From NCBI RefSeq assembly GCF_963082655.1, contig NC_081552.1:196368598-196432597 (forward strand): a stretch of 64,000 bases of DNA. The letters run 5' to 3'. This stretch comes from Stomoxys calcitrans. Its lineage: Eukaryota > Arthropoda > Insecta > Diptera > Muscidae. The notes under the pieces were generated by a model. That model did no database searches, was not told where the DNA came from, and saw only the letters and a list, made by a program, of their open reading frames with translations. The first letter of the stretch is position 1, and the number at the start of each line of letters is the position of its first letter. Below, piece after piece: positions 20,867 through 32,109 of the stretch. The translations under genes and the position numbers were made by a program.

Positions 20867-21803
20867 AAAGGGGGATTTTTTTAGCTATTAACTTCTTTGG
20901 CAATACTGCTTTAAACAGTTCACGCACGTTTCGTGTTTTGTTTCAGTGCCAAACATCTTCAGTTTGGTCTATAATTTAACCATGAATCGTCTTACAAACG
21001 AACATTGCTTGAAAATGATCGAATTTTCTTATCAAAATGCATGCTCTGTTAAGAAAGTTCATCAAGCGCTTCTTCCATGTTATGGATGAAGCTCATTTTT
21101 GGCTCAATGGGTGCGTAAATAAGCAGAATTGTTGATTTTGAAGTGAAGATCAGCCAGAAGCCATGTATGAGCTACCAATGCATTCAGAAAAAGTCACAGT
21201 TTGGTGCGGTTTATGGGCTGGTGGCATCATTGGACCGTACTTCTTCAACGATGATCATTATGTAACGGTGAATGGTGAGCGCTATCGTGAGATGATATCT
21301 AACTTTTTATTGCCCAAAATGCAAGAGCTTGACTTGCATGACATGAGGTTTTCAGAAGACAGTGCCTAATGCCACACAGCACGCGTAAGAATGGATTTTT
21401 TTGAGAGGCGAGTTCAGTGAACATTTTATTTCACGTTCGGGACTGATCAATTGATCGCTTAGATCGTGGGATTTAACGCCTTTAGACTATGGGGTTACGT
21501 TAAAGCTCATGTCTCTACAGACAAGCCAGCTTCAATTGATGCATTGGAAGGCAACATTAAAGTACCGGCCGAAATGTTGAGAATAGTATGCCACATTAAA
21601 GTATTTACTCGTGTGATACCGGCCGAACTGTTGAGAATAGTATGCCACAATTGGTTTAAGCGGATAGGTCATTTGAGGCGCAGTCATGGTCAACATTTGC
21701 GTGAAATAATCTTCAAACATAAAATTATATGGACCGTACTATCGATTCAAATAAAGATTCATAGATTTTTCTGAATTTTATAGCTCTTAAATAATCACCC
21801 TCC
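20867..21803 (+). mobile_element. Internally deleted mariner-like element (rosa/DD41D type)
   Basis: The ends 'gggggatttttttagctatt' and 'ataatcaccctcc' are imperfect inverted repeats. It encodes a broken transposase with the N-terminus 'MNRLTNEHCLKMIEFSYQNA' (about 20982) and central block 'KVTVWCGLWAGGIIGPYFF' (21190-21250). The C-terminal part ends near 'RSHGQHLREIIFKHK'. The N-terminus and the central block are joined by a deletion of several hundred bases, and stops interrupt both catalytic segments. Assignment to the rosa-like group rests on my memory of that family. Confidence 0.7.
21163..21369 (+). pseudogene. Mariner-like transposase fragment
   Basis: This open frame holds the conserved 'VWCGLWAGGIIGPYFF' and 'VNGERYREMISNFLLPKMQE' blocks of the catalytic domain. 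The second catalytic aspartate region, which should read Q-D-G-A-T-C-H-T-A, is changed to 'SEDSA' and then a stop. Downstream, 'RGEFSEHFISRSG' and 'DLTPLDY' survive in other frames. Confidence 0.7.
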
Positions 21804-21956
21804 ATTAAGGTCTTCTGGTAACGATTATTTGCACGTTAATGAACACCCTGTTGTATGGGTGATTTGAACACACCACAGAAAATTACTCATTCGCTGCCTT
21901 TCCCACAAATTCTGTATCACTCGAATGAGTGACTCGAACCACTCAAGCATTACATG

Positions 21957-23460
21957 TTTTTATACCCACCACCATAGGCTGGGAGTATACTAATCAAGTC
22001 ATTCCGTTTGTAATACCTCGAAATATTCGTCTAAGAGCCCATTAAGTATGTCTATTCTTGATCGTCTCGACGTTTTGAGGCGATCTAGTAATGTCTGTCC
22101 GTACGTCTATCGAAATCACAATAGTGGTCCTACGTGTAAAGCTAGCAGCTTGAAATTGTGCACAGATACTTAATATTGATGTAGGCCGTTGGGGATTGCA
22201 AATGAGCCATATCGGTTCAGATTTAGATATAGCTCCCATATACTTCGATTTTCAGATTTGACTTTTTGAGCCCTTACAAGCCGCAATTTTTATCCGATTT
22301 GGCTGAAATTTTGCATGCGGTGTTCTGTTACGACTTCCAATAGCTGTGCCGAGTACAGTCCAAATCGGTCTATAACCTGATATAGCTCCCATATAAACCG
22401 ATCTCACGATTTGACTTCTTGAGCCCTTAACAACCGCAATTTTTATCCGATTTGGCTGAAATTTTGCATGCGGTGTTCTGTTACGACTTCCAACAGCTGT
22501 GTCGAGTACAGTCCAAATCGGTCTATAACCTGATATAGCTCCCATATAAACCGATCTTACGATTTGACTTCTTGAGCCCTTAACAACCGCAATTTTTATC
22601 CGATTTGGCTGAAATTTTGCATGCGTTGTTCTGTTACGACTTCCAACAGCTGTGCCGAGTACAGTCCAAATCAGTCAATAACCTGATATAGCTGCCATAA
22701 AGACCGATCCTCCGATTCAGGGTCTTAGGCCCATAAAAGCCACATTTATTAATCGATTTTTTTGAAAAAATTTGGGACAGTGAATTGTGTTAGGCCCTTT
22801 GACTTCCTTCGTTAATTTGGCCCAGATCGGTTCGGATTTGGATATAGCTGTCATATAGACCGATCCTCAGATTTAAGGTCTTAGGCCCATAAAAGCCAAA
22901 TTTATTATCCGATTTTGCTGAAATTTCGGACAGTGAGTTTTGTTAGACCCTTCGAATTCTTTCGTCAATTTGGCCCAGATCGGTTAGGATTTGGATATAG
23001 CTGTCATATAGACCGATCCTCCGATTTAAGGTCTTAGGTCCATAAAAGCCACATTTATTATCCGATTTTGATGAAATTTGGAACAGTGAGTTGTGTTAGG
23101 CCCTTCGACTTCTTCCGTTAATTTGGCCCAGATCGGTTCGGATTTGGATATAGCTGCCACATAGACCGATCCTCCGATTTAGGGTCTTAGGCCCATAAAA
23201 GCCACATTTTTTATCCGATTTCCCCGAAATTTGAGACAGTGAGTTGTGTTAGGCTTTTCGAAATTTTTCGGCAACTTGGACCAAATCGGATATTTGGATA
23301 TAGCTGCCATATAGACCGATATCTCTATTTAAAGTCCTGACCCCATTTAAGCCGCATTTATAAGCCAATTTCACTGAATTTTGACACAGTGACTTATGTT
23401 AGGCTTTTCGACATCTGTGTTGTATATGGTTCAGATCGGTTTATGTTTAGATATAGCTAC
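21957..23460 (+). mobile_element. INE-1/DINE-like element, chimeric B-to-A array
   Basis: The 5' end is 'ttttatacccaccaccatag' with 'ctattcttgatcgtctcgac'. Units up to about 22690 are subtype B ('acttccaacagctgtgccga', 'ttgacttcttgagccctta'). From there units are subtype A ('ccgatcctccgatttaaggt', 'ttaggcccataaaagccac'). The switch falls inside one unit, at a shared 'gatatagctgccat' word. The 3' palindrome is missing where the next element begins at 23461. Confidence 0.75.
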
Positions 23461-25250
23461 TAACAAGTAAGAGCGTGCTAAGTTCGGCCGGGCCGAATCT
23501 TATATCCCCTCCACCATGGATCGCATCTGTCGAGTTCTTTGCGCAGTATCTCTTTTTAGGCAAACAAAAAATAATGAATATGGACGGAGGAGAAGGTGGA
23601 GCTATATCATGTTATAGTCCGATTCGGGGCTCAAGAAGCAAAATCTGGAGATAGGTTTATATGGGAGTTTTGTCAAGCTATAGATCGATTCAGACCAATA
23701 TGGTCTGAATGGCACATGTATGGCACACGTATGTTAAAGGCCATGGGAGAAGCCGTTGTACAAAATCTGTGCCAAATCGGATGAGTATTGCGCTCTTTAG
23801 AGGCTCAAGAAGTCAAGATCCCAGATCGGTTTATATAGCAGCTATATCAGGTTATGGATCGATTTGAACCATACTTCGCACAGTTGTTGGAAGAGATATC
23901 AAACCACTTTGGGCAAAATTTCAGTCAAATTGGATGAGAATTGCGCCCTCTGGAGGCTCAAGAAGTCAAGACCCAAAATCGGTTTATATAGCAGCTATAT
24001 CAGGTTATAGACCGATTTGAGCCATACTTAGCACAGTTGTTGGAAGTGATATCAACACACTATGTGCAAAAATTCAGTCAAATCGGATAAGAATTCCGCC
24101 TTCTAAAAGCTCAAGAAGTCAAGACCCAAGATCGGTTTATATGGCAGCTATACCAGGTTATGGACCGATTAGGACCATACTTCGCTCAGTTGTTGGAAGA
24201 GATATCAAAGCACTATGTGCAAAACTTCAGTCAAATCGGATGAGAATTGAGCCCTCTAGAGGCTCAAGAAGTCAAGACCCAAAATCGGTTTATAAAGGGT
24301 GATTTTTTTGAGGTTAGGATTTTCATGCATTAGTATTTGACAGATCACGTGGGATTTCAGACATGGTGTCAAAGAGAAAGATGCTCAGTATGCTTTGACA
24401 TTTCATCATGAATAGACTTACTAACGAGCAACGCTTGCAAATCATTTTCAGTGAATGGGCCCTAGAAAAGTTGGCAACCAGAAGCCGTTCAAGAACTGCC
24501 CATGCATCCCGAAAAATGCACTTTTTGGTGTGGTTTGTACGCTGGTGGAATCATTGGACCGTATTTTTTCAAAGATGCTGTTGGACGCAACGTTACGGTG
24601 AATGAACACATTTCGAACCGAACACTGATTTTGGTAATAAAATTCAATGATTTGCAAGCGTTGCTCGTTAGTAAGTCTATTCATGATGAAATGTCAAAGC
24701 ATACTGAGCATCTTTCTCTTTGACACCATGTCTGAAATCCCACGTGATCTGTCAAATACTAATGCATGAAAATCCTAACCTCAAAAAAATCACCCTATAT
24801 AACAGCTATATCAGGTTATAGACCGATTTGAACCATACTTCGCACAGTTGTTGGAAGAGATATCAAACCACTATGTGCAAAATTTCAGTCAAATTGGATG
24901 AGAATTTCGCCCTCTAGAGGCTCAAGAAGTCAAGAAGAGGCTCAAAATCGGTTTATATGGCAGCTATATCAAAATATGGACCGATTTGGACCATTTGCAA
25001 TCCCAACCGACCAACACCAATAAGAAGTATTTGTGCAAAATTTCAAGCGGCTATATCTACTCCTTCAAAAGTTAGCGTGCTTTCGACAGGCACACGGATG
25101 GACAAACGGACGGACGGACGGACGGACAGACGGACATGGCTAGTTCCACTTAAAATGTCACGACGATCAAGAATATAAGAACTTTATGGGGTCTTAGACG
25201 CATATTTCGAGGTGTTACAAACAGAATGACGAAATTAGTATACCGACTGA
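23461..25250 (-). mobile_element. INE-1/DINE-like element, subtype B, with a foldback insertion
   Basis: Its 3' end is 'acaagtaagagcgtgctaag' plus the palindrome 'ttcggccgggccgaa', followed by 'cccctccaccatggatcgc'. It has six to seven core units ('gcacagttgttggaagagat', 'ggctcaagaagtcaag'). Its other end has 'gacggacatggctagttcca', 'gatcaagaatataagaac' and 'acaaacagaatgacgaaatt' before the sequence diverges. A foldback element sits at 24295-24797 in one unit. Confidence 0.82.
24295..24797. mobile_element. Foldback element from a rosa-like transposon, perfect 151-bp arms
   Basis: The left arm (24296-24446) and right arm (24646-24796) appear to be exact reverse complements over 151 bp. Each arm holds the terminal repeat 'agggtgatttttttgaggtt' and the transposase start 'MNRLTNEQRLQII'. 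About 200 bp of deleted transposase lies between them ('PEKCTFWCGLYAGGIIGPYF' in one frame). TA flanks both ends. It is inserted in an INE-like core unit. Confidence 0.85.
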
Positions 25251-26064
25251 AAGAGGAAGAAACACACCTCAAAGCTTATTTTTAAGCAATACTCACGGCT
25301 TTCCTTAATCGCAATGAATAATTTTAGAAAAGCGGAAATTAAGTTTGATGTTCATCCTTGTACCTATTTGAGTTGAACTCTTGACCAACTTGATCTCAAA
25401 GGAACAAAGAGTTGGCGGATGCAAAGTCTTGCCTTCAGCAACTTTTGTCATGGTCGTAAACATCAAAATTCATTCATTCTATTTCGCTTAGTATTTTAAT
25501 GAGAAGAAATAACTTAAACAGAGACTGAAGCAGCAGCAGAAAACATAAGAACAATACAACAAGAACAAAAGTTGAAACTAAACAAGAAGCCAAAAACAAA
25601 AAAAAAAAAACCATATTTACAAAATGTAGAGGAGGAGGAGCGAATAAAAATAAATTTAAATTAGAACACCACACTCACATCGGAGTGAGCAGATACACGC
25701 AGTTGCAGATACAGATAGGAAAATCGCCAACACGTGGTAGTGTGAATGTGTTTGCGGATATGTTTAGGTGTATTGTTTAAGTGTGGACATCTACGACGTG
25801 TATAGTGAGAGTGAGGAACAAAATAATAGCATCACCATGGTCATAAGATCAGATCAACAAACGAAAATAGTATAATTTGGTCAAATAGACCCACCTATGT
25901 ACATCATCTACTGATGACGATTTCGGCCTCTCTCTTTCTCTCTTCAAAGACTAATTGACTATGTGCTTCTTTTAATGAGGGTGTTTTTGAAAAATATTTC
26001 ATATTGCATTTCATTTGATTTGGCCAACCAAAAATTAGGCAGCTGTCTTTACAAACCAAACATA
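25251..26064. other. Repeat-poor non-coding sequence
   Basis: No element or coding region is recognised. ORFs are low-complexity or short. It could be boule intron, assuming the gene extends to the left. Confidence 0.4.
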
Positions 26065-26190
26065 CCCTATACCTCTACTGTGATACAAGGTAGTATAATT
26101 TAGTGCATTTGTTTGTAACACTGAAAAGGAAGAGAGATAGACCCATTGGCCCTTAGACGGATAGACTCAGAGTCACTTTCTGATACAAAG
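26065..26190 (+). repeat. INE-like subtype C end fragment
   Basis: The sequence 'ctctactgtgatacaaggta', 'gtgcatttgtttgtaac' and 'ctagacccattg'-like words are the reverse complement of the end of the subtype C element at 16500-16620. Confidence 0.6.
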
Positions 26191-26194
26191 TAAA

Positions 26195-27355
26195 GGTCGC
26201 AATGGCAACCCTAATAGCAGCGACCACTGTCGTGAGGTTAAGGGGGCTTTCTCATTGGTCATGTGGCGGCTACGCACACTGTGTTATACTTGATGCAATG
26301 ACCGATGTTCCAGGCAATGTGAATTACACCCTATCTGAGCCGCTTTTTGATAAAAAGTACTGTACCAATATTCCCAATAGAACCGATTGGAACTACGATT
26401 TCCCTGCTACGAGAAGTTACATAGACTTCTATGCGGATGGTTCCAAACTAAACGACCAGGTGGGCTTTGGGGTGTACTCTAAATATCTAGAACTGGTTAT
26501 ATTGAAAAGGTTACCCGACCACTGCAGTGTGTATCAAGCAGAGATTCTTGCAAGTGGTGGAATGGCCAAGATATAGTGTCATAACGACGATTGGCTAAAA
26601 TATCTTCTCAAACAGAGAAAGTATTTCTAAACACAAAAACCGCCTTTGACTGTTGCAGATCTCTCAACGAGTTGGCTGAACAGTTCAAAATTAGACTGTT
26701 CTGGATGCCGGGCCACAGAGATATCCCAGGGAATTTTTAAACCGATGAGCTTGCGAGACTAGGGGAGAGACTAGCCTACACATTCCAGGGACTACCCTAC
26801 ACATTCCAGGGATACTGGAATCTGTGGGTATGCCTCTAGCGACATGTAAGCTAAGTTTTCAGGACCAGCCGCAAAGGACCAGGAATGATAGACGGTCACA
26901 AAGAGTGGGCTGTGAGCATTCCAAAACGATAAGGCCAAATCTAGATTTGAAGAGGTCTACTGCCTTGCTGTCATTGGCTAGAACAGATGTCCCAGTCATT
27001 GTGTCCGTCATGACAGGTCACTGTCTAATCAGAAAACATGCTGATAGACTGAAGGTTGCCAGCAACCACTTTTGAAGAATCTGTAGGCATATCGAGGAAG
27101 AAGAGACTATAGAGCACCTTCTGTGTGTGTCCCGCACTAGCAGTTAGGAGATCCAATTTAGGTTCTCATTTGAGAACCTGTCTGATTTAGCCGATGTGAA
27201 CATTCGCAAGTTTTTGGGCTTTTTAAAGCTATCTGGAAGGTTCAACGGTGGGAACTAGAAGGCATCTTCCTTCTCCTATTCCTGTGGTGGAATGGACGAA
27301 AACGTCTAAGTGAGTCTGATGGCAGACTGCCATTTAAACCTAACCTAACCTAAAA
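26195..27355 (+). pseudogene. Non-LTR family X: RNase H to 3' end
   Basis: The frame 26202-26576 covers the segment before RNase H ('GLSHWSCGGYAHCVILDAMT') and an RNase H start ('YIDFYADGSKLNDQVGFGVY', 'LPDHCSVYQAEILA'). Downstream, other frames give 'QFKIRLFWMPGHRDIPGN', 'LLSLARTDVPVIVSVMTGHC' and the cysteine motif 'EETIEHLLCVSRTS'-like. The 3' UTR ends with 'aacctaacctaacctaa'. This is the most complete 3' half of family X in the window. It has stops at about 26576 and frameshifts after that. Confidence 0.78.
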
Positions 27356-27383
27356 GGTCGCAATTTGCATCCAATCGTCTTAA

Positions 27384-27475
27384 TATCAGGAATTTTCTGT
27401 TCCTGTGGTATCACAATGGTCGAAAGCGTCTAAGTGAGTCTGATGGCGGACTGCCATTTAAACCTAACCTAAAAG
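27384..27475 (+). repeat. Duplicated 3' tail of family X
   Basis: A second copy of the family X 3' end ('ttcctgtggtatcacaatgg', 'aagtgagtctgatggcggac', 'aacctaacctaaaaggtcgc') follows the first by about 120 bp. The word 'aaaggtcgcaatttg' occurs after both. Confidence 0.7.
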
Positions 27476-27539
27476 GTCGCAATTTGTACCGAGTCGTCTT
27501 AAAATTTGGCACTCGCATTTTTTTCAGCTAAGAGACAGC

Positions 27540-28368
27540 CTATTGAAGTTGGTAATAGCTCCCATTTGTATGTTTTCTTCCGATTTGGTGTTGTATGTTG
27601 CTGTAGCAGTGTGTTGTGCTCTATCTCCTGATTACTTGATTCTGTTGAATATAAAGATTCAGGAACTCTGCGACAAAGTTGGGGTGCGACCAGAGGCATA
27701 TGGGTCTAGTCGAATAGGTTTGTATGGACAGTTAAGCAGGTGATATTTGTCGGCACACACATCCTGCATGTCGGCATCAAACCTTGCTCTGTAGGAGTTG
27801 TAGAGGCTGTATCTGCCGGATCGTAAAAAGCCAGAACTACTCTGGTTTGCCGGGGCAGTCCATTTCTCTCAGGCGCAATGCGAGGCGGCCGTTCTTCCAG
27901 AAGCACATTCAGCCAGTAGCTATTATTCGCATCTGCTACCATGTCTGCATGAATATTGTCTAGATCCGCTTGAACTAGAGGTTCTCTCTTTTGGCGCGGA
28001 ACCTCTCGCTCCAGAACATGTGGATCCACCTTAAGGCTTCTGGGCGGTGAATCATGATCATCCCCAAGATGATGATTTGGATAGTAGTTGCAATAACATG
28101 CCAAAAGGGGATGCATAGGTAGGATCTTTATCTCCTGATGGAGGTGGTCCACGAGAGAACTGATGAGACAACCCATTTGAAGAGACCAGTTTAAAGAGCG
28201 GCATTCAGACAGATCTGAATATTATTCCACTGCATGTCACAAAGTTGACAAGACCACACTGGCGCTACATAACTTACCACAGACCGGCCAATTGCTTTGT
28301 ATGTGGCCAAAAAGGTTTTTTTTTTGTCAGCACCCCAAGGTGCTGCAGGCAAGTGACTTGAGGACCTT
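27540..28368 (-). pseudogene. Jockey-clade non-LTR ORF2 C-terminal relic (family W)
   Basis: The minus-strand open frame 28176-27706 holds 'DADNIHADMVADANNSYWLN'-like linker residues and 'RNGLPRQTRVVLA'. In another frame it continues 'QLRSG'-like to 'DVCADKYHLLNCPYKP', the C-terminal cysteine/histidine segment of Jockey-type elements. RT residues 'LATYKAIGRSVVSYVAPVWS' lie at 28310-28250. There is no RNase H, in contrast to families X, Y and Z. An INE-like element adjoins its upstream side. Confidence 0.65.
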
Positions 28369-28765
28369 GTTATACCCTCCACCATAGAATGGGGGTATTG
28401 TAATTTCGTCATTCCGTTTGTAACAGCTCGAAACATGCGTCTAAGGCCCCATAAACTACGAATATTCTTGATCGACATGGCATTTTAAGTCGATAGAGCC
28501 ATGTTGGTCCGTCTGTCTTCTGGAAGCACGCTTACTTTCGAAGGAGTAAACCTGGCCACTTGAAATTTTGCACAACTACTTATTATTATTGGAGGTCGGT
28601 TGCGATTGTAAATGGGCCAAATTGGTCAATGTTTTGATATAGCTGCCATATAAGCCGATTATGGGGCTTGACTTCATGAGCTTCTAGAGGGCGCAATTCT
28701 TAATAGATTAGCCTGAAATTCGGCTCATATGGTTTTGGTATGACTTTCACAGATGTTGGGCACTA
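28369..28765 (+). mobile_element. INE-1/DINE-like element, subtype B, truncated
   Basis: It begins 'ttataccctccaccatagaa' and continues 'gtcattccgtttgtaacagc', 'atattcttgatcgacatggc' and 'tccgtctgtcttctgg'. One core unit follows before it meets a family Z fragment. Confidence 0.75.
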
Positions 28766-29235
28766 TGTAGGCGGGCCGTATGATCGAAATGGGACCTGAA
28801 TCCAAGGACAGTCCACTGGTTCTACAGGAGCTTGATTAGACCAATACTTACTTACGCCTCAGTAGTTTGGTTGACTGCTATGGAAAAAAGGGCAACATAA
28901 GGACCATACAACAGGTTTAGAGAACATGTTGTACTGGCATAGGCGGAGCGATGAGGACCACTCCCACTAGGGCACTGGGGACTATTCTAAATATCCGATC
29001 CATTGACAGATTAAGTGTGAGTCAGTCCCCGCGGCTATGAGACTTAAGGCGATGGGAGAATGGATTGAGGATGGGGGCTGCTCATACCATCGCGGTATAA
29101 TCGAGAGGAAACTTGAAAGCAAGGGAAGAGGTTTCCAATCGGATACCTGAGATGAACCTTGAAGTCGAGTGCTAGGCACTGCTGCCATCGGCACAGTCTT
29201 GGATTGACGGATCTCTAATATTGCAAGTACGACTC
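28766..29235 (+). pseudogene. Non-LTR family Z fragment: RT C-terminal region
   Basis: Words such as 'ggtctaccaatacttactta'-like, 'gcctcagtagtttggttgac' and 'ggcggagcgatgaggaccac' encode the RT tail ('GGAMRTTPT', 'ILNIRSID') in broken frames. The fragment ends near 'cacagtcttggattgacgga', just before RNase H begins in other copies. Confidence 0.65.
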
Positions 29236-29249
29236 TAGTGGGTTCAAAA

Positions 29250-29766
29250 CCTGATTTAGTTCATATGTAAACCGATCACCCGAATATACTACTTCAACCT
29301 TTAGAGGCCGCAACTCTTATCCGATTTGGCTCACATTTCGCACGATGGTTTTTATACCCATCACCATAGGATGGGGGTATACTAATCTAGTCATTCCGGT
29401 TGTATCACCTCGAAATATTGATCTAAGACCCAATTAAGTATATATATTCGATAGCGGTAGACCGCGTAAAGCTACCCACTTGGAATTTTGCACAGATTTA
29501 AATATTGATGTAGGTCGTTGGGGATTGCAAATGGGCCATATCGGTTCAGATTTCGATATAGCTCCCATATAAACCGATCTCCCGATTTGACTTCATCCAA
29601 CTTGGCCGAAATTTTGCACAAAGTGTTCTCTTATGATTTCCAACAGCTGTGTCAAGTAAGGTCCAGATCGGGCTATAACCTGATATAGCTCCCATACAAA
29701 TCAATCTCCCGTATATACTTCTTGAGCCTCTATAGGTTGCAATTCTTATCCAAGCATATAAAATAT
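29250..29766 (+). mobile_element. INE-1/DINE-like fragments, subtype B
   Basis: A core fragment at 29255-29345 is followed by a new 5' end, 'tttttatacccatcaccata', at about 29347. An INE-1-type block with a deletion ('agtatatatattcgatagcg') and two core units follow. It stops where repeat R4 begins. Confidence 0.72.
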
Positions 29767-30075
29767 CCATGGAGATTTCTTGTTGTGTCGTTGTTGTAGC
29801 CACATTTTCATGTTGAGGTAACGATCCTTGTCAAGCTCCTGTAGGTGAGTAAGCTCGTTCCGGTCCAAAGGACCGACCGCCGCGGGAACAGGTTGATCAT
29901 TGGTTATTTAAAGGCGCCAATAACCCGCCTTGTCATATCGAGCATCATAGGCACACTCTTAGCATTTGTGCAGGAACCGGTGCCGCCCGACCTCGCACTG
30001 AGACTCTCCCCCTCACTGGGACCCTCACCCTTACCCTTATTTTCAGAAATCGGAGATGGGTGGTGCGATTAAAGC
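29767..30075 (-). repeat. Interspersed repeat R4
   Basis: On the minus strand it ends with 'catgaaaatgtggctacaac' and a (CAA)n-type tail. It shares 'gttccggtccaaaggaccga', 'ggtgcc' and 'catatcgagcatcataggca' with copies at 42227-42625, 44508-44925 and 49145-49520. The class is unknown: either a SINE-like element with a (CAA)n tail or a non-LTR UTR fragment. Confidence 0.6.
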
Positions 30076-30079
30076 GAAA

Positions 30080-31758
30080 TTTTGTGTGCTCTCTTATATT
30101 AACCTAAAAACAAAATTTATGTATCCAAATTTCGGATGGGGTACCTAGGGGGACCACTCCACCCCTAAACCTACGAAATATATATATATATATAGACCAA
30201 TCACGACAATATGGGACTCAAAGGTATTTAAGATGAGAAAATGTATCTGGTATCCAATTGTCGGGCCGAGTTTTTGGGGGACCTCTCCCTAAATCGGGCA
30301 TATTTACTAACCATGACAATATGGGACTCAAATGAAAGGTATTTGGGATAAGAAAACGTATCTGATATCCAATTGTCAGACCAAGTGCTAGGGGGACCAC
30401 CCCAAGCCCCAAAAAACCTCTAAATCGGACATATATACCGACCATGGCAATATGGGACTCAAATGAAAGGTATTTGCGAGTAGAATACGAATCTGATATC
30501 CAAATGTGAGACGAAGTTTATGGGGGTCTACCCCTTTCCCAAAACACCCCCCAAACAAGACTAATTTACTGACCATGGCAATATGGGTCTTAAATAAAAG
30601 CTACTTGAGTGTAGAATACGAATCTGAAACCCAAATGTGGGACCAAGTATATGGGAGGCCGCCCCTCTTCAAAAACATGCCCCAAAGAGGACAAATTTAC
30701 GACCATATCGATATAGGGCTCAAAAGAAAGGTGTTTGGGAGTTAAGCACGAATCTGATATCAATGTACGGGAAAAAGTTTCTATGGCAGTAAGAGGCATT
30801 TTTGGAGTAGGACACGAATCTGATATCAACATTCGGGACCAACTGTGTAGGGGACGTCCCAAAACCATAAAAGCCCCCCAAGTAGGACGTATAAGCTTGT
30901 CAAGACAATTTGGGTCTTCAAGACACTAGAGCTCGTTACTGATGGCTTTTAGGGTCCATATTTGCTGACTTTTGCTATACGGGGTTTAAATGAACGGTAT
31001 TTGAGATTAGAAAACGAATTTCATATCCAATTTCGAGGACAATGAAAATATGGGGTTCAAATAAACGATGTATCGATATATGACAATAGAGATACTGATA
31101 TATTATCTGGTCTATATGTTTGGGGGACAACTGCATTCCCCAAAACTTCCCTAAATCGGGGAGTAGAGCACGAATTTGATACCCACTTTCGGGACCATGT
31201 TTTTGGGGCACCGCCCCTTCACCAGAACACCCCACCAAGGGTAAACATTTTTCAAGCATGCTAATATGTGCCTCAAATAAAAGGTATTTAAGATTAGAAA
31301 ACGAATTTGATAACCAATTTTGGGAGCCATGTGTTTAGGGGACGCCTCACCCTATAAACTCCCCTCAAAACCAATGGCAATATGGGGTTTAAATAAATGG
31401 TATTTGAGAGGAGAGCACGATGCTGATATTTTTTCAGGGCCAGGTGTCTGGGGCACCACCTCAGCCCCGAAAACATCCCTAAATCGGACATCATGAGAAT
31501 ATTGGGCTGAAATAAAGTCTTTTAAGGATGGAGTGCATCTTACATCCAAACTTAAAAGACAGTAAACCCTCCGAGTGAAATTCGTAGTCCAATAAAGATC
31601 AAATGGGATTCAGATAAAGGCACTTAAATGGTTATACTATTTTCATAACATGATATTTCACTAAAAGCTCTTTAATTGTCGACAATAAATATTCAAAGGA
31701 TAATTTTGTTCCATAAAAAGTAAAAGAAGGCGCAGCGGACTGGGCCCGGTTCAGCTAG
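30080..31758 (+). mobile_element. Non-autonomous Helitron-like element with tandem repeats
   Basis: It contains about a dozen diverged units of 110-132 bp with 'gacaatatgggactcaaatg', 'aaaggtatttggga', 'cgaatctgatatcca' and 'gggggaccaccc'. The 3' end has the GC-rich near-palindrome 'actgggcccggt' (31739-31750) followed by 'tcagctag' and then T, which fits the Helitron 3' rule (hairpin, CTRR, T). No Rep/helicase coding sequence is present. ORFs are repeat readthrough. Confidence 0.78.
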
Positions 31759-32075
31759 TAACTTCATAAAATATCACCAGATTTTATGCTACGACCTTCA
31801 GGTTGTAGATAGTTTTGGGCTTATGTTACCACCTTCAGGTTGTTGATAGTTTTGGCCGTGTTGCTATTATTTTGTTCTTCACTGTATGAACTTAATGTAA
31901 ATGTACGAAAACTACATTTAGGTATAAATAAGTTCTCGTGCATATACATATCTCTATAAACTGCCTGTTGTTTGGGAATTTTGTGTTAATGATTGTTGGG
32001 TGTATGAGTGTGCATGAATGCTTACAAATACATACATTGCATGCTTGTACAAGAATAAAGATAAATTTTAATTAC
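31759..32075 (-). other. boule intron sequence downstream of the NVPTIWPQNYQ exon
   Basis: No exon or transposon is recognised. It contains a short direct repeat, 'accttcaggttgt(a/t)gatagttttggg', at about 31794 and 31832. Confidence 0.5.
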
Positions 32076-32109
32076 CTTGATAATTTTGGGGCCAAATGGT
32101 GGGTACATT
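32076..32109 (-). CDS. bol: boule exon: NVPTIWPQNYQ
   Basis: This is a 34-nt exon with acceptor 'gttgccattttgcag' and donor 'CAAG|gtaatt'. It leaves one base, so the next exon must start in phase 1. Confidence 0.9.

Noticed and set aside
24408..24684. Two ORFs starting 'MNRLTNEQRLQII' on opposite strands
   Set aside because: They are not two genes. They are the mirrored arms of one foldback element.
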